A DNA stretch of 64,000 nucleotides from contig VHZZ01000058.1 of NCBI GenBank assembly GCA_009801015.1, positions 197,970 to 261,969 on the forward strand, given 5' to 3'. Below, one piece after another: positions 33,830 through 48,200 of the stretch. Position 1 is the stretch's first letter. Each line of letters begins with the position of its first letter. This DNA is from Silene noctiflora. Taxonomy: Eukaryota > Streptophyta > Magnoliopsida > Caryophyllales > Caryophyllaceae. The translations under genes and the position numbers were made by a program. The notes below the pieces were generated by a model. That model saw only the letters and a list, made by a program, of their open reading frames with translations. It searched no databases and had not been told where the DNA came from.

Positions 33830-33950
33830 GACACTATCCGTCACAAGCTGAAGACGGACATGGGGTGCTCCATTTCTCCCCCGCTTACCCTCCCACTTGC
33901 CTTATTATGAAAGAGACACTATCCGTCTTCAGCTTGTGACGGATAGTGTC
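33830..33950. mobile_element. fold-back MITE with 29 bp perfect arms
   Basis: 'gacactatccgtcacaagc' through 33858 is exactly inverted at 33922-33950, with a 63 bp loop. The right arm also contains a smaller internal palindrome (33914-33950). It lies about 210 bp upstream of the GLOX start codon and may sit in that promoter. Confidence 0.75.
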
Positions 33951-34161
33951 CGTCACATACTATCCGTCATAAAACAAGATGCATTGAAGATAGAGAGAGT
34001 TAACAAAATTTCACGGAGACTCCGAGCAAATATAACGAACTAAATAACTAACCAGAATCCTGTGACTTTAATCTTCTTTACCTCACCATTCCCTTTCAAA
34101 CTCAAACATAATCTTCTCTTAAACCCTTCTTTTCCACCATTAATCCAACAACAAATCAACA

Positions 34162-35847
34162 ATGTCTACCTTATTAATCCCCAAGAACCTATCTTTCTTA
34201 ATCTTTTTCTCACTTTTACTAATCACCGTTCCGACCTCGGCCACATTCCCAGAATTCCAACCACTGTTAGGATGGTGGACATTACTCCATCGTAGCATAG
34301 GCATTTCCGCTATGCACATGCAACTTCTTTACAACGATCAAGTCGTAATTTTCGACAGAACCGATTTCGGTCCGTCTAATCTTACCTTACCCTTTGACAA
34401 GTGCCGTCCTCGTTACTACCAAAACGGGACCTTTTCAAGACTCGACTGTACTGCTCACTCCGTTCTATACGATGTCGTATCGAACACGTACCGTCCTCTT
34501 ACTATACTTACGGATACTTGGTGTTCCTCTGGTTCGGTGGACCCGAACGGGAGGTTAGTCCAGACTGGCGGGTACGCGAGGGGAGAGCGTGTGATACGGA
34601 CGTTTGCTCCGTGTAATAACGAGCCTACGTGTGATTGGGATGAGTTACGGACTAATTTAGCTGCGCGGAGGTGGTACGCGTCAAATCATATCCTCCCTAA
34701 CGGGAGGGTAATTGTAGTTGGGGGACGTGGGTCCCCCAGCTACGAGTTTTACCCGAGTCAAGTCCCAAGAAAATATCCTCTAAGATTTCTTTCCGAGACA
34801 TGGGACGGTAGAAATAAAGAAAATAATCTCTACCCTTTCTTGCATCTTTTACCGAACAATCATCTTTTCATCTTCGCTAACAACCGGTCTATCGAGTTCA
34901 ATTATATGACCGGAAATGTCGTTAAGGAATTTCCGGTAATGCCCTCGGGTGACAGACGTAATTACCCATCAACAGGGTCATCTACCCTTCTACCAATCAT
35001 TGGAGAAAATCTTGAAATCTTGGTATGCGGAGGGGCGAAACCGGGTTCGTTTGATCTCGCGAATGTCGAAGGTGTATACGTGGCAGCATCGAAGACGTGT
35101 GGACGGATGGTAATTACCGACCCGAACCCGCATTGGATGATGGAGGAGATGCCAATGTCACGTGTTATGCCCGACATGGTCATGCTTCCTACTGGTGACA
35201 TTTTGATTATAAATGGCGCGGGAAATGGTACAGCCGGTTGGGAAAATGCGGATAACCCAGTATTAAACCCGGTTTTATACCGGGTCTCTGCACCCGACCC
35301 GACCCAAAGGTTTATCGTCCTAAACCCGACAAAAATCCCACGTTTATACCACTCGTCAGCGATTTTACTCTCCGACGGGCGGGTCCTAGTAGGCGGGTCA
35401 AACCCGCACCCGACTTACAACTTCACCCGTGAAGCCAAATTCCCTACAGAGTTATCCCTAGAGACGTTCCACTCACCGTACCTAGACCCGCTCTTCGGCC
35501 GGTTTCGACCGTCAATACTGGCAATCGAAACGGAAGGGAAAGTGGTGAATTATGGACAAATGGTGGCAGTAAATTTTGTGCTGGGAGAATATTTACCAGA
35601 AAGAGGGTTGGCTGTAACAATGGTTTTACCGCCATTTACCACGCATTCCTTTGGGATGAATCAAAGGTTGGTAATTTTAGGTGCGGAAGGGGTAATTCGA
35701 TTATCTGAGGTGGCATATAAAGTGACAGTTAGGATGCCAGTTAATGTGAATGTGGCCCCACCTGGGTATTATATGTTGTTTGTTGTACACGCTGGAGTGC
35801 CAAGTCATGGTGTGTGGGTCCAGCTTAAACCTACGTTAATGCAGTGA
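34162..35847 (+). CDS. GLOX: aldehyde/glyoxal oxidase GLOX-type copper radical oxidase
   Basis: Intronless, 561 residues, the usual length for plant GLOX proteins. Residues 1-28 are a signal peptide with a hydrophobic core 'NLSFLIFFSLLLITVP', so the enzyme is secreted to the apoplast. The Cu-radical centre of the galactose oxidase/glyoxal oxidase family is complete: Cys121 ('TDTWCSSG') and Tyr172 ('ARRWYASN') for the thioether cofactor, Tyr396-His397 ('PRLYHSSA') and His495 ('FTTHSFGMNQR'). Seven-bladed Kelch-like propeller repeats ('GRVIVVGG', 'GRVLVGGSNPHP') fill the middle, and the C-terminal Ig-like domain ends 'VPSHGVWVQL'. The enzyme oxidises simple aldehydes or primary alcohols and releases H2O2. 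Several NxS/T sites suggest glycosylation. Family members act in pollen, seed coat or defence; the role here is unknown. Confidence 0.94.
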   Translation: MSTLLIPKNLSFLIFFSLLLITVPTSATFPEFQPLLGWWTLLHRSIGISAMHMQLLYNDQVVIFDRTDFGPSNLTLPFDKCRPRYYQNGTFSRLDCTAHSVLYDVVSNTYRPLTILTDTWCSSGSVDPNGRLVQTGGYARGERVIRTFAPCNNEPTCDWDELRTNLAARRWYASNHILPNGRVIVVGGRGSPSYEFYPSQVPRKYPLRFLSETWDGRNKENNLYPFLHLLPNNHLFIFANNRSIEFNYMTGNVVKEFPVMPSGDRRNYPSTGSSTLLPIIGENLEILVCGGAKPGSFDLANVEGVYVAASKTCGRMVITDPNPHWMMEEMPMSRVMPDMVMLPTGDILIINGAGNGTAGWENADNPVLNPVLYRVSAPDPTQRFIVLNPTKIPRLYHSSAILLSDGRVLVGGSNPHPTYNFTREAKFPTELSLETFHSPYLDPLFGRFRPSILAIETEGKVVNYGQMVAVNFVLGEYLPERGLAVTMVLPPFTTHSFGMNQRLVILGAEGVIRLSEVAYKVTVRMPVNVNVAPPGYYMLFVVHAGVPSHGVWVQLKPTLMQ

Positions 35848-35849
35848 GC

Positions 35850-36640
35850 TGGAAAATGTTTTTTTTTTGGTTTATTTTTTTATTTTTGTTTGTTGGGTTG
35901 TAATCTTGTGAATTCTTTGTTTAGTAAATTGTGATTAGTAATGAATTAACGATATGGAACAAGGAAAAACATTGGTAATTGTTGTATAATGCTTGAAAAT
36001 ATGTTGATTTGTTGAATAAAGTATATTCGGGTGTGACAATTTTTGACTATATTGCTTGTAAATCGTAATGATATGATTTTCTAAGTATCAAATCTATCCT
36101 ACGAGTAATTTCTAATTTGAACCATATTTCTATATCCTGTATTACAATACTAACTATGAAGTACTGAATGAAGTATATGGCCACCAATCTTACTAAGCGA
36201 GTTTTTCTTTCATAGTAATTTCCATAGATTATTACTATCGTCTATATTCATCAGAACAAAATAAAAACTAATTTAAACATGTATACCAAAAATTGTAAGA
36301 TTGAGTTCATGTTAACCATCAGTGTCAACATTCATTATAGGCTTATGGAAACAATAGTGTTTTGTATGTATCCCCTATTTTACTTAATTATCTTCATTTG
36401 GTTTAACAATTTTGTCAAGATTTTTTAGTCTAGTGGTTAAAATGAAGGTATTGTGGACAATATGTCACAGGTTCGAATCTCCTCCCCTTCTTTATAGGTC
36501 AACTTTTCCAATCTTGTGTAGCTCGGCTTCAGTCGGTTAGCTTTCCCCAAGCCAATCCATAGTTCAATTTAATTTTCGTATTTCAGCCCAAAAGAACGGG
36601 AGTCCCCCATTAAAATTGGCGTGCGAATAGACCAAAGAGT
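35850..36640. other. intergenic region between GLOX and the RRM gene
   Basis: Contains the GLOX 3' flank and one SINE-like tRNA-derived head (see 36424-36500). No other gene is seen. Confidence 0.5.
36424..36500 (+). mobile_element. tRNA-derived SINE-like head
   Basis: 'tagtctagtggttaaaatg' (A box type) and 'aggttcgaatctcc' (B box) at tRNA-like spacing, with no acceptor-stem pairing. The full extent of the element is unclear. Confidence 0.5.
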
Positions 36641-36660
36641 CAAAACCCCCATTGTTGAGA

Positions 36661-38941
36661 ATGAGCAGAAAGAGAGAGAAACCCTACTTCTCCCCTCACC
36701 AACCCTACTTCAACCCAAAACGACGTCGTCCACAACCACGAGCTCCATCTCCAGAAGATAAACCTCAAGATAAACCCGCCGCACCACCCGCTTTACTAGT
36801 ACTTGGGCTTCCTACGGGTTGCTCCGTCTTGGACTTGAAAGCCCGGTTCGAGATATACGGGTCTATTTCCCGGATCCGGATTAACCCGCTTGGTGTTGGG
36901 TCTATCTCTTTTCGGACTTTTTCCGGTGCCGATTCCGCTGTCGCGGCATCGCTTGATCCGTCTTTTCCCATCTCCATCGACTCGCACCCGGTACTTTTTT
37001 AATACTTGGATCTATTGTTTTGTTTTGCGCTAATTTTTATATGAGACGGTTTTATAATTAGTTAAATTGGTCTAGGATTATATTAACACGAGACCGTCTT
37101 AGCAAATCTCAGCTAGCTTAGCCGGTAAAGTTGGAATACTTCTTTAATACTTGGAATACTGTTTTGTTTTGCGTTAATTTTTATATGAGACGGTTTTATA
37201 ATTAATTGAATTGGTGTAGCATTATATTTACACGAGACCGTCTTAGCAATTGTTAGCTAGATTAGCCGGTAAAGTCATGAGGGTGATACTGATGATCTGC
37301 TTTTAAAGCCAGGAAACCGTCTTTAGTTAGGGTTGATATCCCGATTGATAGTAATTGGTTGATAGCAGCTGAGCAAAAGTGCTCGAAAGATAGCTTTCCT
37401 TCCGCCTAATTAGTTGTCTATCTTTGATCAAAATAAACAAATGATTGGGACGGAGTGAATAATTGATAATGCTATTGTATATTGAGTAGTAGATCGGTGT
37501 TCAGGTTTTGCTCGAATTCTTTGTTTGAGCGTTTTCTGAGGGTTTGGGAACTGCAATTTAGATTGATACGGGAAGTTTGAGTTTAGCCTTTGATGTACAT
37601 AGAGATTTACTTGATTTTGGGTCGTTTGAAGCTCCCTGTGACTTGGTTGATGAACGTAGAACTGCAATTCAGATTGATACATGAAATTCGGGTTTAAGCC
37701 TTTAATGAACATAGAAATTTTATTGGTTTCTCATCTTTTGAAGTTCTCTGTGATTTTGTTGATGAACATAGCAATTTGCTTACCTCTGTGTGATGCCGAT
37801 TTTCTCCAAGTTTTGGATATAGAAACTTGGTAAATTTTGTTTTTTGATATTGAGCTGACTACTAGCTCGGATTGCTTGCTGATTGTTGGTTGATGTGAGG
37901 TTTATGATAAATCATCTACCACTTCGAAAGTTTTGTGGTTTAAAGAGAGGTATTGTAGGCATTAGGCAATTCCTTAGTTTGAGAAGGCGTTAGGCACACT
38001 AAAGTGACGGGCTCCCAAAGTGATAACGTGCAAGGCGTGTACCATATGCACATGCGGCCTGCTAATTTTTCAAAAGAACATGTATACTTCTTTTTGTTTT
38101 TTAAAGAGGTGTCACTGCTCACATGTATTTATAAGTGACAATTAAGGATAAGGGGGAGAAGAGAAGGGTAAAATTAGTAAATTTGAAAAAAAAAAAAAAA
38201 TTTATGGAATTGCATAGTAATCCGTCTCACGAGTTGCGCCTAATGCCTTGGTGCGCTTTTTTAAACTATGGGCATGTCATTTGAACATTCGTTAATTTGG
38301 TGCGAGTGTGTCATTATTCTTTGTGATGTTAGGATTGAATACTTGATTTTTCAGGAGTATTTTAGCATGGTATGATGGTACTAATACCATAGTGAGTTGA
38401 GAAGTGGAATTTTCAAATGTTTGCGGAGCTAGATTTCTAAATCCGGGAGCTAAAATGTCGAACAAAATTTTTCGTTGAATCTAGGATAGGAGGTTGGAAA
38501 AAGATTGAAAATTAAACATAATTTATATTTATCATTGCTTAAAGGGAAAACTGACATGTGATGGATGCTCTGTTTACGACAGTGTTATGAAAGCTGGTGA
38601 TGATGTTGGCTTATGCTTGTTTTGTGTACCTGTTTTAAAAGCCTAAGATTCATCTGGATAAAAGTTGAGATGAATCAGTCATCGTTTTGGTTAACTTGCA
38701 GGTTCAAGTGATGTGGGAAAGCGACATGAAAGACGATGATGCACAAGACAGTGTCAATGAAAGACGAAGGAGGAATTCAAATTTTTCGGAGCTTTTAAAG
38801 GGGGAGACCCCTTTGAGTAGACACGGTAGGGTAAAGAGGCTGAGTTCAGCCATCGTCAACCCAAACGCCACAGATAATAGTGCAGTGTTAGATCCGCCAT
38901 TCAAGCATAGAGAAATTGTTGCCTACGATGATATCTTGTAG
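36661..38941 (+). CDS. RRM-domain protein, At1g27050-like
   Basis: Two exons, 36661-36990 and 38702-38941, give 189 residues. It begins MSRKREKPYF, with a basic RRRP patch. An RNA recognition motif at about residues 45-112 follows: 'LLVLGLP' is RNP2-like, 'DLKARFEIYGSISRIRI' helix 1 and strand 2, and 'GVGSISFRTFSGAD' RNP1-like. The C-terminal part carries 'RHGRVKRLSSAIVNP' and ends 'REIVAYDDIL'. From memory this order matches an uncharacterised Arabidopsis protein, At1g27050. The RNP1 aromatics are partly replaced, so RNA binding is likely but not certain. ATG 36661 is used; the upstream codon at 36652 is TTG. The 1.7 kb intron holds two tandem duplications. Confidence 0.85.
37001..37280 (+). 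repeat. ~137 bp tandem duplication in the RRM gene intron
   Basis: Two adjacent units share 'gttttgttttgcg', 'tatatgagacggttttataa', 'cacgagaccgtcttagcaa' and 'agccggtaaagt'. Each unit contains an internal inverted pair 'gagacggttt'/'cgagaccgtct'. Exon 1 ends at 36990, so the first copy begins just inside the intron. Confidence 0.8.
37430..37460. mobile_element. Stowaway-like MITE end
   Basis: 'aaataaacaaatgattggga' plus 'cggagtg' is a clear right end of the family; the matching left end is not obvious. Confidence 0.4.
37548..37772 (+). repeat. ~112 bp tandem duplication in the RRM gene intron
   Basis: Two diverged units begin 'aactgcaattyagattgata' and end 'ttgatgaacrtag' (37548-37660 and 37661-37772). 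No protein is conserved across both. Confidence 0.75.
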
Positions 38942-39630
38942 AAGTTAGTGGTAACATAACTTCCACTTCGATTCTCCATGAAATGTAAAGTTCAGGTGCT
39001 GTTTTATTTCAGTTTTGTGTAATAATGCCGAGTCTAAAGGTCGAACTATTAGCAGTTTGTAATTCTAGTTTCTTGCTTCAGTTTTTTGCTGATTACTGTT
39101 GTCCTTAGGTTGTGCTGTTTGTGAACCTTTTGAGTTCTATCTAAAGGTTATTCTTTCATTGCACATCTCTGTACATGTCAAGATCCCGTTCCCTTCCATT
39201 CAGTTCATAGCGAGCATTTTCAGTCCAAGGAAAGACCCATACATGACGTGCTCATAAACTGTTTGAAATCGGTCTACTTTGAAATTGAAACAGGTGTTTC
39301 AGCGGATTTTGGACAGGTTAGTGGACGTTTCCTTTATAAATATCATAAAATACATTGTACATCTCCGCTTATTTTATGAACCGGACGGGTCGAGATCAAT
39401 TATGAAAGTTCTAGAAATAATATCCCTCCAATCGAAAGTCTACAAAATTTGATTCTCAATCTTATGGTATATACCAATAGATATGATCCACCACCTCCAT
39501 TTCTATGATTCTATCTACAATCGGTCAACTATCAACAAATATCCACATAAATATCAATATACAACTCCACTCACAAATATCTTGTGGCCGACCATGACGT
39601 GGACCTTGTACCATTTCATGTTAGGCTACT

Positions 39631-39654
39631 AGATATTTTCCTCACAAAATATCT
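39631..39654. promoter_or_regulatory. pair of inverted Evening Elements upstream of FKF1
   Basis: AGATATTTT at 39631-39639 and AAAATATCT at 39646-39654 are the Evening Element in opposite orientations, six bases apart and about 270 bp before the FKF1 start codon. A third near-match 'aaatatct' lies near 39567. The Evening Element is the site by which CCA1/LHY/RVE factors time evening genes. Confidence 0.75.
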
Positions 39655-39877
39655 TTTCTTACACGTGGTTCTCACTACTCCACCGTGGACTACCTTCTTT
39701 GTTCCCTTCAAACTAATAACCTCAAACCCTCTCTTCCTATAATTCATTTCCACCCCTTACTAATCAAACACGACAAGACGATTACACCCTGTTATCGACC
39801 GTGAACGCCTTATTTTACATCGAAAAAATTCCAAAATAATTCATTATTTTTATATTTCTATTCTGCCACCTCAATAA

Positions 39878-43332
<3,455 letters not shown>

Positions 43333-43672
43333 TCAGGTCATTCTTATGGATAATTTGATCATACTTTCGCTCGATTTGTATCTATATTTGTTCATTCTGT
43401 CTGTTTGCTTCTTGCTGCCTGTAATTTGTTTATGCAATGAGAATTAGTCTAATTTTAGTGTTATTTTTTTCCACTCTTGTAGGATTTATTTGAATTACTA
43501 GTATTAAGAAAACGTAATTTTTGTATGAAATGTGTACTTTTGAAACATTTTGCATTCTCACATCAACTAACCATGTACATGAACAGACTCGAACCGTTGC
43601 ATCGTTTCCACTTTACTGTTATTATTTCTCTTCCTAGTATGATAGAAATGAAAAACCAACTCGATACAAACA

Positions 43673-43880
43673 GAGGCGGATCTTAGCGTTTTAAGGAGGA
43701 GCCTCCTGTTAATTCATCAAATTTACCTATATTTAGTACGGAATATATAAATATAAATTATCGCTCGAGTCTTGGCTCTCCTTGACTCAATGGTTGGTTG
43801 AGTGGTCAGTGGTGAATATACAGCTCAAAGATTATGGGTTCAAACCTCGACCCTTCTTATATTTTCCTCCGCCATTTTCC
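43673..43880 (+). mobile_element. SINE-like repeat, copy 1
   Basis: Starts 'agaggcggatctt' and ends after a B-box-like 'gggttcaaacctcgacc'. A second copy at about 46388-46555 has the same start and 'gaattcaaatccctgcc'. This suggests a ~200 bp family. Confidence 0.45.
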
Positions 43881-44097
43881 TCCATGGATGCAAACTGTCC
43901 AAACTCGACTAACCCGGTGTTACTATGGTTATATTGGATCTCATACAAGTATTAGATAGATTACCTTCATCTCATGAGATCATTAACTACCGCGTATGTT
44001 TTAAGTACCAACATAAATAGACACAAAACCTAACTGTATAACTTATTAATCAGAAGTGTTCAGTAAAACATGTTGAATATGTAATCATGTTGAATAT

Positions 44098-44690
44098 GTA
44101 ATGGCGTGCCTACTGCCTAATAAATTGTCAATCGATCTTTTTAACATCTATACTAATAGTGACGTAATTTAGACAAACAAGCAAACAACCTTTTTTTTTC
44201 CCTTCTTAAAAGTGCAATTATAATTTGATATCACTTCACTCACAACTTCACAAAAAAGACTAAAAAAAATACAGATAAAATATATAATGACGTAATTACT
44301 ACCTAATAAATTATCATTCGACCTACCTAACATGTGTTAATGTGAACAAATCCAAACGTAGTTTAGACAAACAAGCAAGCAACTTTTTTTTTACCCTTTT
44401 TCGAGGTGCAATTATAAAATTCATAACTTATTCGCACTTCACAAAAATGGCTACAAAAAAGACATTTTAAATACGCAATAACCCACATGTCAGCTAACTT
44501 AGCTTTTAAATTAACAAGAGGTAATACTCATGACATATGTTTAAATCGTGTCAACAACATATTTGCCATTATGACTCCCTTTAGGAAAAAAAATTGTAAA
44601 TGACTGTAATTACTACCTAATAAATTATCACTCAAGTTGTCTAATATGTGGCAATGTGCACAAATACGAACGTAGTTTAGGAGAACGGGT
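44098..44690. repeat. three degenerate long repeats
   Basis: 'ctgcctaataaattgtcaat', 'ctacctaataaattatcatt' and 'ctacctaataaattatcact' start three units near 44113, 44303 and 44617. Each is followed by 'gtagtttag' or 'gtaatttag', and the first two also by 'acaaacaagcaa'. Spacing is ~190 and ~315 bp. The units are non-coding. Confidence 0.6.
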
Positions 44691-44974
44691 AATTAAACTA
44701 GACCTAACAAACGGGTCAAACGGTAGGTTTTGCAAGGTTTGGCTCAGACCAGGTCATTATTTTGGGTTCTAGTTACCTTCGAGTTAGCTATAGTCAAGTT
44801 ACTTATGATTAATATCAATTTGCAACGATAAACACTCAACTTGGTATATTGTGGTCAAGTCAATTTGAGTTCTGGTCAAACTAGGGTTTTGAGTTTGAGT
44901 ATCGAGTCGGATACAAGCCGAATTATTCAGGTCAAGTTATTTAAGTTGGGTAAAATTTTATTAAGTTTAGGACT

Positions 44975-45076
44975 CTAGGTAAATAACCTTTTTATCCCGT
45001 ATTTATTTATTATTATTATTTTATTTATTTATTTTTTATTTTTTATTTTACGGGATAAAAAGGTTCTTTACCTAGG
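44975..45076. mobile_element. fold-back MITE in the AMP deaminase promoter
   Basis: The arms 'ctaggtaaataacc' + 'tttttatcccgta' (44975-45001) and their inverse (45049-45076) enclose an all-A/T loop of about 47 bp. It ends about 200 bp before the AMP deaminase start codon. Confidence 0.75.
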
Positions 45077-45273
45077 AATAACAATCATAACATTTTAGCA
45101 TCACAGTTCACCCACAGCTTAACAAAAACACTCTCTCCAGTTTATCCCCTGTTTCCAACCTAAAATAACAACTACAAACACCCAAATAATGCCGTAAAAC
45201 CCTCAAAAGATTCAATCTTTATACATCAAACACCCTAATTTTCATAAACCCAATTCAATTCAATCATTAAAAA

Positions 45274-48200
45274 ATGGACCCAAATCCTACATCACTTCAT
45301 TTAGCCATGGCAGCTTTCTTTGGAGCTTCATTAATGGCGATTTCAGCTTTCTTTATTCATAAACGTAGTGTTGATCAAATCCTTGAACGTTTAATTGAAG
45401 TTAGACGTAGAGTTGTAGTGTACCCAGATCGTAAATTGATTGATGGTGAATTAGGGTTTGAAGATGAAGAAGATGATGTTGTTGTTGTTGAGGATGATGA
45501 AGTTGAAGATGGAGACGATAATGAAGATGATGAAGATGTTGTTGTTGATGATGTTAATGAAGGGTTTGATGTCGAAGAAGAAGAAGATGAAGATTATAGA
45601 GGGAAAGTTGAAAACTTTAATATGAATTTGAATAAAGCTATTTCTTATGGGATTTCTTCTTCTGTTCCTAATTTTGGTGGTGTTTTGTTTGATGATGTTT
45701 CTGCTGTTCCTTTGTCTTCTTCTCTTGATAAGTCTAAGATTCCTTTGCTTCAGAGGTTTCTTAGGAATGGTAATGATTTTTTACTTTGCTTTCCGTCTCA
45801 ATCATTTGTTTACCTTTGTTTAAAATACGCCTTAGGAATTTGGCTTGGAAGTATGATTTTTGAGGTTGGAAATGGTAATGGTTTTCTCACTTTGCTTTCC
45901 ATCCCAATCATTTTTTTACCTTTGTTTAAAATTCGCTTCCACATTCAGGAACGGTGGAAGTACTTGAGCTTTAAATTTAATCAATTTGATGAGGTTTTTA
46001 TGGTAGTATGTGTCTATGTGACATACCTAAATGATTTTTTGAGGATGGAAATGAGGGTTGGAGTAGTTTGATTGGGGATGAAAGTTGAGTTTTGGAAGCT
46101 TTTTTGTGTGAGATGGTTAATCTCTATCTTCAGCGATGAAGAAATGGATTCAATATTAGTGTACATATTGATTAGATAGGAACAAGAATGTCGTAGTCTA
46201 GTGGTTAAGGTTCTGGGTGTGGGTATACTAGGTCCCAATGTTGACTCCCGCCTTGTTGTATCGAACTTATGTGTCTGAACCGGTAGGACTCCACCCGGAA
46301 GAAAAAAATAAATCAGGAAGGCTTGTTTGTGGTTGTGATACTTGTGTAATTGCCATTATTGGAACCATTGGTTTGGTATTTCTTTGAAAGTAGAGGCGGA
46401 CCTTTATGTCGGATGGGCCAATCCCTGCTTGTTTTGTTAGTTAATACACAATTCGGCAGGATACTCATTTGGTCCCTTGACCCAATGATTGACTAGTCAA
46501 TGTTTTAGACCTGAGGTCATGAATTCAAATCCCTGCCCCCTTTGAAAGCTCCATGATTTGCCACTTGCTTCAGATCCTTACTAAGTTACTTAGAAAGGTA
46601 GAATTATGTCCAACATTGATTGTGTTTTAAAGTGTATCTGTTGACCAATACAATTATATGGTTTACATAGAAAATAATCTAGTATTGCTTGAGCGTTGAA
46701 GCTGCAACGCAGTGTTACAAAATCATATTGCATGTTGATAGTTTTTATTTAAGGATTGCTTGTAATGATTGTGGATTTGTGGCTGTTGAACTCTTAAACC
46801 TTGTTTGGATGGAGTGGTTTGAAGGGAAAAGGAGGGGAGGGAGAGGGACGAATGCAATTTTCTAGACATGAAATTGAGCTGAAGAGAAATGTAGGACTCC
46901 TTTCTCCAGCTTCAAGCCAAATCAAAATTCTTGGAACGTAGGAAAGATTCGAAGGGAAAGTACTATATCTCCATTCCTTGTCCCCTTCCTCTCCTCCTCT
47001 TCCCTTCCCTTCCCTTCCCTTCCCTCATATCATCTTATCCAGCTAATCCCCTAATATTCTCAGCCTTTATAAATTTATAGTTGTTACATCTCCCATTTTT
47101 GAGTCTTTCCGCTAATGATGTTTTTTTGTCTTTGGACTTCTTGAATCTTTGCTGTAATTCTGTATTTGTAAAATATTAATAAACGAATAACCTCCTATTC
47201 ACTAATTATTTATCTGCAGGGGAAGATAGTTCACTGAGGACTTCTACTTCCAGTACTGAGATCGGTTCTGAAACTATAAACAAAGTTCCATTAGAAAATA
47301 CAGTGCCTTCGAATGGGCATTGCAAAGAGCTTCAGGATAGAGATGTCATTCCTATCAAAGAGAATACTAAGAGTTCTGCAGATTCTGTAAGTGTATGTTT
47401 GGCTAATTGGCTAGATGAACTCTTTCTTGAGTCGTTAGAGGCTATATCCTTTTAAGCAAAATTGATTCACACTGTACAGTAAATGAGAAGTGGATGGAAG
47501 CGCTTGAGAAGACATCTGGTTTTGTTATGGTCTTCTAAAGTTGAAGTAATCTTAGGTCAATTTTAAGCTCGGATACCATAGCAGACCGCTAAGTCAAGAT
47601 GCTACCTTTTCCAGAGTTAGGATTTTAAACCTGTCACTTTTTGGGGAAATTCAACAGAATAGGAGTATAACATATGAATGCGGGATGAAGAAATGTAGAG
47701 TAAATATAATTTTGGTGTATTTCTTGGCATGTACACAGAACTGAAAATATACCACCAAATTCACATCTCGTCATTTTTGGTGGGATTTGTTTAAAGTCGT
47801 TTCTTTGGTATATCAAAATATCATTTTTCACGAACTAGCAACGAGTTTTAAATTTCGCTGTTGATGGATTTTAAGGATGGTAATTTGTTTTTTCAGAAAA
47901 TTCCTGGTTTGCCGCAGACTCAGAAACATAGAGTTGCTGCTTGCGAGAGGAAAGCTATTCTAGATTTGCCTGCCAATGTAGAGATAGATATGGCACCAAC
48001 TGAGGCTGAGGAAAATGATTTTAACACAGTTCTACCTTTAAAAGCTGCAATACCAGGTGAGCTGCCTGCCTGAGCTCTGAATGCTATCTTCACTGTATGG
48101 TCTTGCACTCTCGTGCATCATACTAAAAAAAATAATACACCCTCCATCTCATTTATACTTCCCTTTTTGACTTTGAAGTTCAAACAATGTAAATTTGACC

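Larger units (their letters stand above)
43340..44960. other. intergenic DNA between FKF1 and AMP deaminase
   Basis: Holds one SINE-like copy (43673-43880), a degenerate tandem array (44098-44690) and GGGTC-rich debris near 44700. No gene recognised. Confidence 0.5.

Noticed and set aside
45274-46071. 265-residue single-exon gene
   Set aside because: It is AMP deaminase exon 1 read through into intron 1; the donor at 45769 and downstream exons join in phase.
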